64,000 bases of DNA from an uncultured Pseudomonas sp. (lineage in GTDB: Bacteria; Pseudomonadota; Gammaproteobacteria; Pseudomonadales; Pseudomonadaceae). The notes beneath the pieces are model-generated. The model ran no database searches. It was not told where the DNA came from and was given only the letters and a program-made list of their open reading frames with translations. Each line of letters opens with the position of its first letter. The stretch's first letter is position 1. Of this stretch, positions 11,357-19,586 are shown one piece after another. The stretch lies in assembly GCF_913774235.1 (NCBI RefSeq), contig NZ_CAJYDW010000006.1, positions 62,001 to 126,000 of the forward strand. Direction: 5' to 3'. The position numbers and the translations under genes were made by a program.

Positions 11357-11782
11357 TCACTTTTTCCCTTTGCCGCCCTTGGCGCTCGGCTGGCTGGGGC
11401 CGGCCTTGACGAAGGCGAGGATGACCTCGCGTACGACCTTGCGCTGTTCGTCCGGCAGGCTGAGGAAGGCTTCGATGGCGTCGCGCTCGGGGTAATTTTC
11501 AGTGGTTGCCCAGTTTCCCCGGGGTTCGCGCACGTTCGCCACGGCCTGCTCGCCGTAGCGCAGGACCTGGGGTTCGATCTGCAGCCACTGGGCGAGAACC
11601 TGCAACTTGTCCTGGGCGGGAATGGACTTGCCACCCAGCCAGCGGGAAACCGCCTGGAAGGTCACGGAGCGCCCCCAGTAACGAGAGTTGAACTCGCGCT
11701 CCAACACCGCGGGTCGGTCAGGATAGCCGGCCGCCAGCATGGCGGCGCGCAGGCGCTGGGCGAAGTCGAGTTTGTCGTTCAT
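11357..11782 (-). CDS. HTH (XRE-like) transcriptional regulator
   Basis: 141 residues. The N-terminal half carries a helix-turn-helix: SVTFQAVSRWLGGKSIPAQD with the downstream helix KLQVLAQWLQI, the usual XRE recognition layout. The C-terminal part (PERDAIEAFLSLPDEQRKVV) is followed by a lysine-rich tail GGKGKK. It is transcribed away from the Bro-N gene that starts at 11953, so the two share a 170-base control region. Such a divergent pair suggests that it regulates its neighbour and itself, by analogy with phage repressor/antirepressor pairs. No other phage gene is nearby. Confidence 0.75.
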   Translation of the reverse strand: MNDKLDFAQRLRAAMLAAGYPDRPAVLEREFNSRYWGRSVTFQAVSRWLGGKSIPAQDKLQVLAQWLQIEPQVLRYGEQAVANVREPRGNWATTENYPERDAIEAFLSLPDEQRKVVREVILAFVKAGPSQPSAKGGKGKK

Positions 11783-11952
11783 GGGGCGGACGTTAAAGTC
11801 CGCTTCCAGCCTGGACTGAACATTCGATTGCGTAAAAATTGAAATTCATGATTTCATCCAGGCAGTAGGAGGACCATGAGGGTCCTGCGGTGGGCAGCGG
11901 CCGCTCGGTGGCTGAGTTCCCAGCGACTGCGCCTAGATACGGAGGTCAGGCA

Positions 11953-12393
11953 ATGCCCACGCCCCATCTTTTGCATTTCGCGGGTCGTCCCCTGCGGGTC
12001 TATCAGTTCTTCGATGGGCAGCTGTGGTTCGATTGCCGCGAGGTCGCCAAGCTGCTGGATTACCCGGACCCGCTGGAAGCCGTGCGCAGCCACTGCAATC
12101 GCGACGGCGTGCACCAGGGCCCTGGCGAACGACCCACCCTGCTGATCGATCTCCCCAACACCTTGCGCCTGCTGATCGGCAGCACCAGCGAGCGCGCCGG
12201 GCCCTTCGAGGAGTGGCTCAGGCGCGACTGCCTGAAGCTGTTCTTCAGTCGCCTCCTGCAACCCGGCGAAGGCCAGTTGCTGCTCGACGGCCAGCCGCTG
12301 AGCCGGCTGTGCTGGCGTGACCAGTACTGGGTGAAACTCGCCGACGTCGCGGACGTGATCGGACCGCGCTTGCGGCTCAACCAGGGGTATTGA
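11953..12393 (+). CDS. Bro-N (antirepressor-like) domain protein
   Basis: 146 residues resembling the BRO family N-terminal domain found in phage antirepressors: RPLRVYQFFDGQLWFDCREV followed by AKLLDYPDPLEAVRSHC, then FEEWLRRDCLKLF and a C-terminal repeat-like WRDQYWVKLADVADVIG. The ATG at 11953 is preceded by GGAGG 10 bases away; a longer frame from 11890 lacks this. The usual C-terminal antirepressor domain is missing, so it is a stand-alone DNA-binding unit. It is divergent from the HTH gene at 11357-11782. Its target is unknown. Confidence 0.7.
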   Translation: MPTPHLLHFAGRPLRVYQFFDGQLWFDCREVAKLLDYPDPLEAVRSHCNRDGVHQGPGERPTLLIDLPNTLRLLIGSTSERAGPFEEWLRRDCLKLFFSRLLQPGEGQLLLDGQPLSRLCWRDQYWVKLADVADVIGPRLRLNQGY

Positions 12394-12713
12394 GCGACGT
12401 GCTCGCCTCGCGGCCGGGAACCCTGCTCGGCGCTACCGATTAGCCAGGGCGCGGATGTCACCCCGGCGACGGCGCGCTCTCGCTTCCGCCCTCAAGACAG
12501 GATGGGTCTGGCCGATAGCGTTCCAGCGGCTGCGCTTGCGGCCAAACCCTGGTGGCTTGCCGCGGGCATCTTAGCCTATCGGACATCAGACAGGGCGCCC
12601 GACCACGGTAAACTGGCGGCCTGCGCCAGGTTTCTCCTTGTCCGCGGCGTGCCCCACGGCACGTCGGGCAGACTCCGGTATTCGTTGCACGCTGCATAGG
12701 TCCGCCTTCCCCC
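12394..12713. other. Intergenic region, nothing recognised
   Basis: About 320 bases between the Bro-N gene and a diguanylate cyclase gene. Open frames on both strands lack family features. No terminator or repeat stands out; it presumably holds the cyclase promoter. Confidence 0.4.
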
Positions 12714-13847
12714 ATGGCTCTCGATGCCCCTACTCTCCTGACCATTACCATCGCCCTGGCGGCGGCCGCGGCTGGCTATCTGGCCATCGAATGGCGCTCG
12801 GTACGCGAGGCCGCGCTGCTCTATTGGAGCACCGGTTTCGCCCTCATCGGCGTGGGCAGCTTGCTCGCCCTGCTACGCAGCCAGGGGTTCCTGTTGGTGG
12901 GAATCTGGCTCGCCAACGGTCTGCTGGTTTTTGTCCATGGGCTGTTCCTGCTCGGCGTCGCGCGCTTCACCGGGCGCCGGCTGAGCCTGGGCTGGTGGGC
13001 CTTCGTGCCGATCTGGCTAGGGCTGTTGCTGCTGCCGAACGAGCCCTGGTGGTCCAAGGTGATGTTGGTGGTGCAGTCGGCGCTGATCGGCATCCTGGCG
13101 GTACGGGCGGGTCTGCTGCTGCGGCGGCGCCACGCCGGCGAGCGGCAACTGCGCTTTGTGCTGGTGGGACACGGGGCCTTCTATTTCGCCAAGATGATCC
13201 CACCGCTGATGCCCGGCGCCCTGCTCAACCTGGAGTCCTATCGTGGGACGATCATCCAGGTGTCGCTGGTGGAGGGAGTGATGGCGGTGATGCTGATCGC
13301 CCTGTCGATGACCGGCACGGTGCGCTATCGCCGTGAGCAGCGCATCGAGCGCCTGGCGGGCAGCGACCCGCTGACAGGGCTGCACAACCGGCGCGCCCTG
13401 GAGACGGAGGCACCCCGGCTGTTCGGCATGGCGACGCCCGAGCGCCCGGGTGCCCTGCTGCTGATCGATCTGGACAACTTCAAGCAGGCCAACGACCTGC
13501 ACGGCCACGCCGCGGGCGACAGCCTGCTGATCGCCCTGAGCGAGCTGCTGCGCAGCGCCCTGCCCCGTCATTCACTGGCGGCGCGGCTGGGCGGCGATGA
13601 GTTCGTGGCGCTGCTGGGCGGCGCGAGCCACGCCGAGGTGGTAGCCCTGGCGGACAGCCTGCGTGAGCGCTTCAGCCTGCTGGCGACCCAACGCCTCGCT
13701 ACCCCCGAGCGGGTCACCCTGAGCATCGGCGCGGTGCTGTTCGATCAACCGCCGCGCAACCTGGCGGACCTGTTGGCGCAAGGTGATCGGGCGCTGTACG
13801 AGGCCAAGCGCGGCGGACGCGATGGGGTGCGGGTGAGCAAGGGGTGA
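12714..13847 (+). CDS. Membrane-bound diguanylate cyclase (GGDEF)
   Basis: Predicted to make cyclic di-GMP from two GTP. The 377-residue product has six to seven hydrophobic segments in the first 205 residues (from LLTITIALAAAAAGYLAIEW to VMAVMLIALSMTG), then a GGDEF domain beginning RLAGSDPLTGLHNRRAL. The active-site motif LGGDEFVAL is intact (Gly293-Phe297), as is the metal/GTP loop LLLIDLDNFKQANDLHGH. The RxxD inhibitory site before GGDEF is absent, so product inhibition is unlikely. No EAL domain follows. The N-terminal sensor is of no family I can name. Confidence 0.9.
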   Translation: MALDAPTLLTITIALAAAAAGYLAIEWRSVREAALLYWSTGFALIGVGSLLALLRSQGFLLVGIWLANGLLVFVHGLFLLGVARFTGRRLSLGWWAFVPIWLGLLLLPNEPWWSKVMLVVQSALIGILAVRAGLLLRRRHAGERQLRFVLVGHGAFYFAKMIPPLMPGALLNLESYRGTIIQVSLVEGVMAVMLIALSMTGTVRYRREQRIERLAGSDPLTGLHNRRALETEAPRLFGMATPERPGALLLIDLDNFKQANDLHGHAAGDSLLIALSELLRSALPRHSLAARLGGDEFVALLGGASHAEVVALADSLRERFSLLATQRLATPERVTLSIGAVLFDQPPRNLADLLAQGDRALYEAKRGGRDGVRVSKG

Positions 13848-13899
13848 AGGGCGACCGGATGATCGCTTAGGCTTGCGCCATCATCTGAGCGGAGTCGCC

Positions 13900-14364
13900 A
13901 TGCCCATCGCCCTCGAATCACCCGACCAACCCGAGGTGATCGCCCTGATCGCCGACCTGGACGCCTACCAGGATGGCCTCTATCCGCCCGAGAGTCGTCA
14001 TGCCTTGGATCTCGCCTCGTTGATGCAGCCGAACGTGCTGTTCCTGGTAGCGCGTGGCGCAGGCGGCCAAGCGCTCGGCTGCGCCGCCATGGTGCTCAAC
14101 GAGGGCTATGGAGAGATCAAGCGGATGTACGTGAGTCCCTCAGGGCGGGGTCAGGGGTTGGGTAGGCGTTTGCTTTCTCGCCTGGAGGCTGAGGCGCTCA
14201 AGACAGGATGCAGGAGAGCGATGCTGGAGACCGGTCCTTACCAACCCGAGGCATTGGCCTTGTATGGGGCGGCGGGCTACCAAAGGCGGGGGCCTTTTGG
14301 TGGGTATCGGGATGATCCGTTGAGTGTGTTTATGGAGAAGCAATTGGTACCGGTAGAGCCTTGA
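13900..14364 (+). CDS. GNAT family N-acetyltransferase
   Basis: 154 residues. The acetyl-CoA binding motif A is clear: KRMYVSPSGRGQGLGRRLLS with R/Q-x-x-G-x-G, followed by ETGPYQPEALALYGAAGY, the motif B region typical of PhnO/YpeA-like proteins. GGAG lies 6 bases before the ATG at 13900, which is preferred over an upstream start at 13873. The substrate is unknown. It is followed directly by the REP array of the RAYT locus. Confidence 0.85.
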   Translation: MPIALESPDQPEVIALIADLDAYQDGLYPPESRHALDLASLMQPNVLFLVARGAGGQALGCAAMVLNEGYGEIKRMYVSPSGRGQGLGRRLLSRLEAEALKTGCRRAMLETGPYQPEALALYGAAGYQRRGPFGGYRDDPLSVFMEKQLVPVEP

Positions 14365-14386
14365 AGCGTTGCCTTGGTCGGTGCGA

Positions 14387-14523
14387 GTGGAAAAGGCTTG
14401 CGCCGTTTTCCACGCTACGGGGCCTGGGCGGTAGGGTGGACAACGCGAAGCTTGTCCACGCGGGTCTTGGGATCTTACCTGGGGGGATCAGTGGAAAAGG
14501 CTATGCCGTTTTCCACGCTACGG
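14387..14523. repeat. REP cluster A-B-A upstream of the RAYT gene
   Basis: Two type-A units (14387-14420 and 14491-14523; GTGGAAAAGGCT...CCGTTTTCCACGCTACGG) flank a type-B unit (14436-14459; GTGGACAA-CGCGAAGC-TTGTCCAC). Each unit is a perfect or near-perfect stem with an 8-bp arm. The cluster ends 42 bases before the transposase start. Confidence 0.9.
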
Positions 14524-14565
14524 GGTTGAGCTATCGTTTCTGCCTCTGCTCAAGGAAGAGCTGCC

Positions 14566-15096
14566 ATGTCTCGATTTCGTCGTGCCCGAATTCCGGGAGC
14601 TTCCTACTTCTTCACCGTGGTCTTGGCGGATCGGCATAGCGATCTGCTGATACGTCATATCGATCTGCTCCGCGAGACGGTGCGGGCAACACGACGGCGC
14701 CATCCCTTCCATATCGATGCCTGGGTCACCCTGCCGGACCACCTCCATTGCGTCTGGACCTTGCCCGAGGGCGACGTGGATTTCGCGCTGCGTTGGAAGG
14801 TGATCAAGTTCGGGTTCTCCAAGCGCCTGCCGGCGGATGAAGTTCGTACGCCAACGCAACAAGCACGGGGTGAGCGCGGCGTATGGCAGCGAAGGTATTG
14901 GGAGCATCTCTTACGGGACGAGCGGGACTACCAGCGGCATCTGGATTACGTCCACTTCAATCCGGTCAAGCATGGCCATGTGCAGGCGGTGAAAGACTGG
15001 CCCTATTCGAGCTTTCATCGGGCGGTGCGGGAGGGACTGTATCCGGAGGATTGGGGTGGGGATTTCGTGGTGGAGACGGGACGTTGGGGGGAGTAG
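14566..15096 (+). CDS. REP-associated tyrosine transposase (RAYT, TnpA_REP)
   Basis: HUH-type, Y1 single-strand endonuclease that acts on REP hairpins. The 176-residue product starts RFRRARIPGASYFFTVVLADR, a hallmark of the family. It carries the HUH motif in VTLPDHLHCVWTLPEGD and the helix with the nucleophile Tyr in YQRHLDYVHFNPVKHG. Near its end PYSSFHRAVREG is also typical. AAGGAAG precedes the ATG by 7 bases. It is flanked on both sides by the same REP family, whose copies also occur at 9957, 11178 and 16392, so it is probably the enzyme that spread them. Confidence 0.93.
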   Translation: MSRFRRARIPGASYFFTVVLADRHSDLLIRHIDLLRETVRATRRRHPFHIDAWVTLPDHLHCVWTLPEGDVDFALRWKVIKFGFSKRLPADEVRTPTQQARGERGVWQRRYWEHLLRDERDYQRHLDYVHFNPVKHGHVQAVKDWPYSSFHRAVREGLYPEDWGGDFVVETGRWGE

Positions 15097-15100
15097 CGCC

Positions 15101-15398
15101 ATACGGTGAACAACGCGGAGTCTGTCCTCGCGGGGTCATGCATTGGTGGCATCAGTTCAGTGGAAAAGGCTAGCGCCGTTTTCCACGCTACGGGACCTGG
15201 GCGGTAGGGTGGACAACGCGAAGCTTGTCCACGCGGGGGCTTGGGTCAGGCGTGGGTGGATCAGTGGAAAGGTTGCGCCGTTTTCCACGCTACGGGGCCT
15301 GGGCGGTAGGGTGGACAACGCGAAGCTTGTCCACGTGGGTCTTGGGATCTTGCCTGGGTGGATCAGTGGAAAGGTTGCGCCGTTTTCCACGTTACGGG
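15101..15398. repeat. REP array downstream of the RAYT gene (b-A-B-A-B-A)
   Basis: A degenerate type-B unit (about 15106-15130) precedes type-A units at 15160-15193, 15264-15295 and 15366-15398, alternating with type-B units at 15209-15232 and 15311-15334. The A-B pair repeats with a period of about 102 bases, with nearly identical linkers (GGCCTGGGCGGTAGG). The last unit runs over the stop codon of the LysR gene on the other strand. Confidence 0.9.
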
Positions 15399-16267
15399 GC
15401 GAACTCTGCCAGCAGAAACTCTACGAAACTTCTCACCGTCACCGAGCGCCATCTCGTCTGGGGGTAGAGCGCACTCAGCGGCCGAGTAAGTTCTTGGCCT
15501 TGGAAGAGACGCACCAAACGGCCGGCGGCGACGTCGTCCTGCAGCAGGAAAGCCGGCTGGAGGATGATGCCGAGGCCTTGCAGGGCGGCCAGGCGCAGGG
15601 CGGGGCCGTTGGCGAGGTGCAGGCGGCCGGGTGACAGACGGCCGAAGGTGGCGCCGGTCTGGGCGCGCCACTGGGCCAGGGCGCGGGGGTCCATGCCGAG
15701 GCAGTCATGGGCTTCCAGGTCGGCAAGATGTTCGGGCGTGCCGCGTCGGGCGAGATAATCCGGCGCAGCGCAGCACCACAGGACATAGGGTGCCAAAGGG
15801 CGCGCCACCAGGGAGGAGTCGTCCAGTTCGCCGATGCGGATGGCGATATCGATGCCCTCCTCCACCAGATCCTGAACCCGGTCGCTCAGTACCAGATCGA
15901 GGGTGACCTGCGGATGCCGCGCCAGATAGTCGCCCAGTCGAGGCGTAAGGCCGTAGGTGCCGAAGGACACCGGCGCTGACACGCGCAGGATGCCAGCGGG
16001 CGCCAGGCGCTGGGTTTCGACCTGGCGGTCGGTGTCGGCGACCAGGGCAAGGATCTCGCGGCAGCGGGCGTAGTAGCCCTCGCCAAAGGCGGTCAGGCGC
16101 TGGCGCCGGGTGGTGCGCACCAGCAACTGCAGACCCAGGCGCTTTTCCAGGCTGCGCAGGTGATTGCCGGCCATGGTCGGCGAGATACCCTGCGCCTGGG
16201 CCGCAGCGGCCAGGCTGCCGCGCTCCACTATGGCGACGAACACCTGCATGCTGTCGAGCAGATCCAT
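15392..16267 (-). CDS. LysR family transcriptional regulator
   Basis: 291 residues. An N-terminal winged helix (MDLLDSMQVFVAIVERGSLA, then ISPTMAGNHLRSLEKRLGLQ) is followed by the linker QRLTAFGEGYYARC and a two-lobed effector domain (GILRVSAPVSFGTYGLTPRL; GIDIAIRIGELDDSSLVARP), the DsdC/YafC-like subgroup. It is divergent from the SDR gene at 16447 with a REP unit in between, so it may control that gene. The last codons and stop overlap a REP element, meaning the C-terminus ...FLLAEFAP is partly REP-encoded. Confidence 0.9.
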   Translation of the reverse strand: MDLLDSMQVFVAIVERGSLAAAAQAQGISPTMAGNHLRSLEKRLGLQLLVRTTRRQRLTAFGEGYYARCREILALVADTDRQVETQRLAPAGILRVSAPVSFGTYGLTPRLGDYLARHPQVTLDLVLSDRVQDLVEEGIDIAIRIGELDDSSLVARPLAPYVLWCCAAPDYLARRGTPEHLADLEAHDCLGMDPRALAQWRAQTGATFGRLSPGRLHLANGPALRLAALQGLGIILQPAFLLQDDVAAGRLVRLFQGQELTRPLSALYPQTRWRSVTVRSFVEFLLAEFAP

Positions 16268-16391
16268 TCCACACTCCGGATGAGGAATCCCAACACTGGA
16301 GCAGCGTTTATCTCATCTGGGTGCTGGGTGAGGCTAGGGGTGTACTGAGTGGCGACGGTCCTGTCGGGCTTCGCTGCGCTCAGCCAAACGC

Positions 16392-16422
16392 GTGGAAAAG
16401 GCTGCGCCGTTTTCCACCCTAC
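16392..16422. repeat. Type-A REP unit in the LysR/SDR intergenic region
   Basis: GTGGAAAA-GGCTGCGCCG-TTTTCCAC forms a perfect 8-bp stem, the same unit as in the RAYT array. It lies 25 bases before the SDR start codon and could affect that message. Confidence 0.85.
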
Positions 16423-16446
16423 CGATCCTGAAGTGGAGAATCGAAC

Positions 16447-17205
16447 ATGGATCTGCAACTGCACGAGCGTACCGCGCTGATCACCGGCGCCAGCGTGGGC
16501 ATAGGCACGGGCATCGCCCGCGTCCTGGCGGCCGAAGGCGTTAGGCTGGCAATCACCGCGCGGCGGCTGGACGCTCTGGAGGGCCTGGCCGAGGAGATCG
16601 TGGCGGCGGGTCATGCCCGGCCGCTGGTGATCGCGGCGGACATCACCAATGCCGAAGATGTCCAGCGTCTGGCGCGGGAAGCCGAGGAAGGGCTGGGCCG
16701 GGTGGATATCCTGGTCAATAACGCCGGCGGCACAAGACCGCTTTCGGTAACCGCGGATGATGCGGCCTGGGACGAAGCCTGGAATCTCAACTTCACCGCG
16801 ACCCGCCGCCTGACCCAGGCGCTGCTGGGTGGAATGCGCGAAAGACGCTGGGGACGGATCGTGAATTTCAGCGGCAGCATGGAGCCCCGCGAGATCAACG
16901 CGGCCGGCGCGGCCAAGGCGGCGCTCCAGTTCTGGTCCAAGGGTCTGGCGAGCCAGTTGGCGGCCGAAGGCATCACGGTCAATACCATTGCGCCCGGGCG
17001 GATCAACTCCGAGCAGATCCTGCAGCGGCTGCATCCGACGCCGGAGGCGCGCCAGGCCTTTATCGCCCGGCACATTCCCATCGGCTATTTCGGCGAGCCG
17101 GAAGACGTAGGACACGTGGTGGCCTTTCTTGCCTCACCGTTGGCGCGCTACCTCACCGGCGGTGTCATTGCGGTGGACGGCGGGATGCATGCTCATGCCC
17201 ACTAG
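16447..17205 (+). CDS. Short-chain dehydrogenase/reductase lacking the catalytic Tyr
   Basis: 252-residue Rossmann protein. The cofactor loop TGASVGIG, the NNAGG motif, the catalytic-type Ser in VNFSGSMEP and the C-terminal LTGGVIAVDGG are all present. The YxxxK motif is not: the stretch reads INAAGAAKAAL, placing Ala where Tyr should be four residues before Lys. It may use another residue, be a low-activity or non-oxidoreductase member, or belong to an SDR subgroup with altered chemistry. Its stop overlaps that of the convergent methyltransferase gene. The divergent LysR gene is a likely regulator. Confidence 0.85.
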   Translation: MDLQLHERTALITGASVGIGTGIARVLAAEGVRLAITARRLDALEGLAEEIVAAGHARPLVIAADITNAEDVQRLAREAEEGLGRVDILVNNAGGTRPLSVTADDAAWDEAWNLNFTATRRLTQALLGGMRERRWGRIVNFSGSMEPREINAAGAAKAALQFWSKGLASQLAAEGITVNTIAPGRINSEQILQRLHPTPEARQAFIARHIPIGYFGEPEDVGHVVAFLASPLARYLTGGVIAVDGGMHAHAH

Positions 17206-17945
17206 CGCCTGACGCAGACGAACAGGGCATTACCGGCCTCGCCGGCCCAGGGTTCGATGCGCTGGTAGTCGTGCTCCAGTACCTGGACCTCGAAGTGCGG
17301 CTCCAGCAGGGCCAGCAATTCAGGGAAGTCCACCGCCACCATGGGGTGCTCGTCCTGCCAAGTCTGCTGCTGGCCGGCGTGGCGGCGTTCGATGCGCAGG
17401 CGGAGTTGCTGGTGCTCGCCCTCGCCCGGGTAGTGCCAGGCGGAGGCGAAGCTGAAGTGGCCATCGGCCCGCGCGACGCTGTGGCCGACGCTGGAGCCAT
17501 TGTCGATGCGGCGCTTGTCGACGGCATTGAAGCAGAACAGGCCGCCTGGGGTCAGGGCCGCGTAAACATACTCCAGACAGGCCTGGAGCCGTGCGAGGCT
17601 AGCGCTGTAGTGCAGGGAGTAGAGAAAGCAGGTGATCAGATCGACCGGCTGCTCCAATTCGAAGGCGCACATGTCCTGGCAGGAGAATTCGGCCTCCGGG
17701 CAGCGCAGTGCGGCCTGGGCGAGCATCGGTGGATTGAGGTCCAGCCCGCTGCTCTGGAAGCCGGCATCGAGAAAGTGCCGCACATGGGGGCCGGTGCCAC
17801 AGGCGAGGTCCAGGTGACGGCTGCCGCCGTTGCCGAACAGCCGCTGCAGCCGCAGCACCGCCTGGCTCTGAGCCTGGTAGTCGATGTCGGCGCAAAGCAG
17901 GTCGTAGTAGGCCGACAGGTCGGTATAGAGGGCGGTGGCGGACAT
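17202..17945 (-). CDS. Class I SAM-dependent methyltransferase
   Basis: 247 residues. Motif I is LDLACGTGPHVRHF, followed by SGLDLNPPMLAQA and the motif IV/V region DLITCFLYSLHYSASL and LTPGGLFCFNAVDKRR. It resembles small-molecule methyltransferases of the UbiE/TehB fold; the substrate cannot be inferred. It is transcribed alone, and its 3' end overlaps the SDR stop codon by three bases. Confidence 0.87.
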   Translation of the reverse strand: MSATALYTDLSAYYDLLCADIDYQAQSQAVLRLQRLFGNGGSRHLDLACGTGPHVRHFLDAGFQSSGLDLNPPMLAQAALRCPEAEFSCQDMCAFELEQPVDLITCFLYSLHYSASLARLQACLEYVYAALTPGGLFCFNAVDKRRIDNGSSVGHSVARADGHFSFASAWHYPGEGEHQQLRLRIERRHAGQQQTWQDEHPMVAVDFPELLALLEPHFEVQVLEHDYQRIEPWAGEAGNALFVCVRR

Positions 17946-18042
17946 CGCAGGGGCTCGGGGCTGGAGACGCGGGCGCGCATCTTAGTCGGTTTTAGCCGTG
18001 ATCGAGCCTTTATACTGGCGGTTTTCCCGAGAGTCTCCTGAC

Positions 18043-18510
18043 GTGAGCAACAAGAGATACGCCTGCATCGGCCTGAGCAACCCCAAGTCGCCGTCCAATG
18101 TCGGGTCCATCATGAGGGCGGCTGGCTGCTACGGGGTAGCCTCGGTGTTCTATACCGGCACCCGCTACGACCGCGCCAAGGATTTCGTCACCGACACCAA
18201 GAAGGTCCACCAGGACATCCCGCTGATCAACATCGACGACCTGCGCCGCATCCTGCCGCTGGGCTGCGTGCCGGTGGCGGTGGAGTTGGTGGACGGTGCC
18301 CGGCCGTTGCCCGAGTACACCCATCCCGACCGTGCGCTCTATCTGTTCGGTGCCGAGGACGGTTCGCTGAGCCAGGAGCTGCGCGACTGGTGCGAGGACG
18401 TGGTGTACATCCCCACCCAGGGCTGCATGAATCTCGCGGCCACTGTCAATGTGGTGCTCTACGACCGCTTGGCCAAAGGCAATAACACCCGCTCTGGTCC
18501 GCTGTTCTAA
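18043..18510 (+). CDS. SPOUT (TrmH/SpoU) RNA methyltransferase
   Basis: 155 residues, the minimal catalytic SPOUT core that forms a knotted dimer and methylates a ribose 2'-OH in RNA. The three motifs are clear: NVGSIMRAAGCYG, LYLFGAEDGSLSQEL and IPTQGCMNLAATVNVVLYDR. The GTG at 18043 (VSNKRYACIGLSNPKSPSNV) is chosen because family members start here; the in-frame ATG at 17998 would add 15 unlikely residues. The RNA target is not evident. It is a single gene between the methyltransferase at 17202 and the IclR regulator. Confidence 0.87.
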   Translation: MSNKRYACIGLSNPKSPSNVGSIMRAAGCYGVASVFYTGTRYDRAKDFVTDTKKVHQDIPLINIDDLRRILPLGCVPVAVELVDGARPLPEYTHPDRALYLFGAEDGSLSQELRDWCEDVVYIPTQGCMNLAATVNVVLYDRLAKGNNTRSGPLF

Positions 18511-18516
18511 GAGTTT

Positions 18517-19347
18517 TTAACCAAAACCCTGGGTCGGCCGGCGCAAGACTGGATCGAAGGGGTTGATGCGCGCGGCGATCACCCCGGCCTCGCGCTTGAG
18601 CAATTCGATCACCGTGGGCAGGCGCTGGGCGTTGAGGCGTTCGCTCAGGGTGCCCACGCTCAGCGCCGCCACCGCCCGGCCGTTGCGGTCAAGGATAGGG
18701 ACGGCAAGGCCCGCCATGCCTTCCAGCACCCCGGTGTTGCGCGCGGCGTAGCCCAGGCGGCGGACGTTATCGATTTCGGCGCGCAGCAGCACCTCATCGT
18801 AGTGATGGGCGTCGCGCAGGCGCGGCAGGTTGTAGCGGATCACCTCTTCGCGTTCTTCCTCGGGCAGGAAGGCCAGGATCGCCAGGGCGCCCTGGCCGCC
18901 ACCCAGGGGCACGCGGCCGCCGATGTCGCCGGTGAAGGTGCGGATCGGATAGGGCCCCTCGCTGCGATCCAGGCACATGGCGTCGAAGCCGCTGCGCGCC
19001 AGCAGGAACAGCGAATCGCCCAGGGACGCCGACAGCCGCAGCAGACTCGGCCGCGCCAGGTCGCGCAGGTTGCCGACCTGGCCGGCGCGGGCCGCCAGGG
19101 CGAAGAAGTCCAGGCTCAGGCGGTATCTCTTGCTGCGGGCGCACTGCTCCACCATGCCCTCCTCCACCAGACCGCGCAGCAGCCGGTGGGTGGTGGGTTG
19201 CGACAGCCCCACGCGCTCGGCCAGGCGGGTGACCTTCTCGCCTTCGGGATCGCCCTCACCCAGGGCGCGCACCACGGCGAACACCCGGCTAATGGCGCCG
19301 ACGCCTGCTTCGCCTGAGGCGGCCTTGCTCTCTGTGGAATTTTCCAT
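18517..19347 (-). CDS. IclR family transcriptional regulator
   Basis: 276 residues. The winged helix (VFAVVRALGEGDPEGEKVTR, LAERVGLSQPTTHRLLRGL) is followed by an IclR effector domain with SFDAMCLDRSEG-like and FTGDIGGRVPLGGGQGALAI segments and the C-terminal AALSVGTLSERL. The ATG at 19347 follows AAAGGA by 9 bases; an upstream start at 19371 lacks a ribosome site. It is divergent from the ABC/dehydrogenase operon that begins at 19587, and two TTC...GTGAA palindromes lie between them, so it very likely controls that operon in response to its substrate. Confidence 0.9.
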   Translation of the reverse strand: MENSTESKAASGEAGVGAISRVFAVVRALGEGDPEGEKVTRLAERVGLSQPTTHRLLRGLVEEGMVEQCARSKRYRLSLDFFALAARAGQVGNLRDLARPSLLRLSASLGDSLFLLARSGFDAMCLDRSEGPYPIRTFTGDIGGRVPLGGGQGALAILAFLPEEEREEVIRYNLPRLRDAHHYDEVLLRAEIDNVRRLGYAARNTGVLEGMAGLAVPILDRNGRAVAALSVGTLSERLNAQRLPTVIELLKREAGVIAARINPFDPVLRRPTQGFG

Positions 19348-19366
19348 CTCGATAATTCCTTTAAAT

Positions 19367-19409
19367 TTCACTGAGTGAATAAATTCAGAAAAATAGTTCG
19401 ATCAGTGAA
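19367..19409. promoter_or_regulatory. Putative IclR operator pair
   Basis: TTCACTGAGTGAA (19367-19379), a near-perfect palindrome, and TTCGATCAGTGAA (19397-19409) have starts exactly 30 bases apart. They lie in an AT-rich patch between the divergent IclR gene and the ABC operon, the expected place for the operator. Confidence 0.6.
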
Positions 19410-19586
19410 AAACTCGCTTGTCCGGCATCCTAGATCGCCCTTACCTTCGGGTCCATAGGGCGATACTCACAATCACCGGACGCCGCCAAGTCGAGCGAGC
19501 GCCAACGTCCAGTTCCAGGCTGTCTTTCGCCCTGCCCAAACCCTGCCCGCCGTCTGCGTGGGCGCGACCGGAGGAGCATTGCGGCC

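Noticed and set aside
12458-12751. 97-codon minus-strand frame before the diguanylate cyclase gene
   Set aside because: Overlaps the cyclase start, has random composition and no ribosome site.
14387-15398. CRISPR array
   Set aside because: Repeats are spaced about 50-100 bases with conserved, non-unique linkers and form REP hairpins around a RAYT gene.
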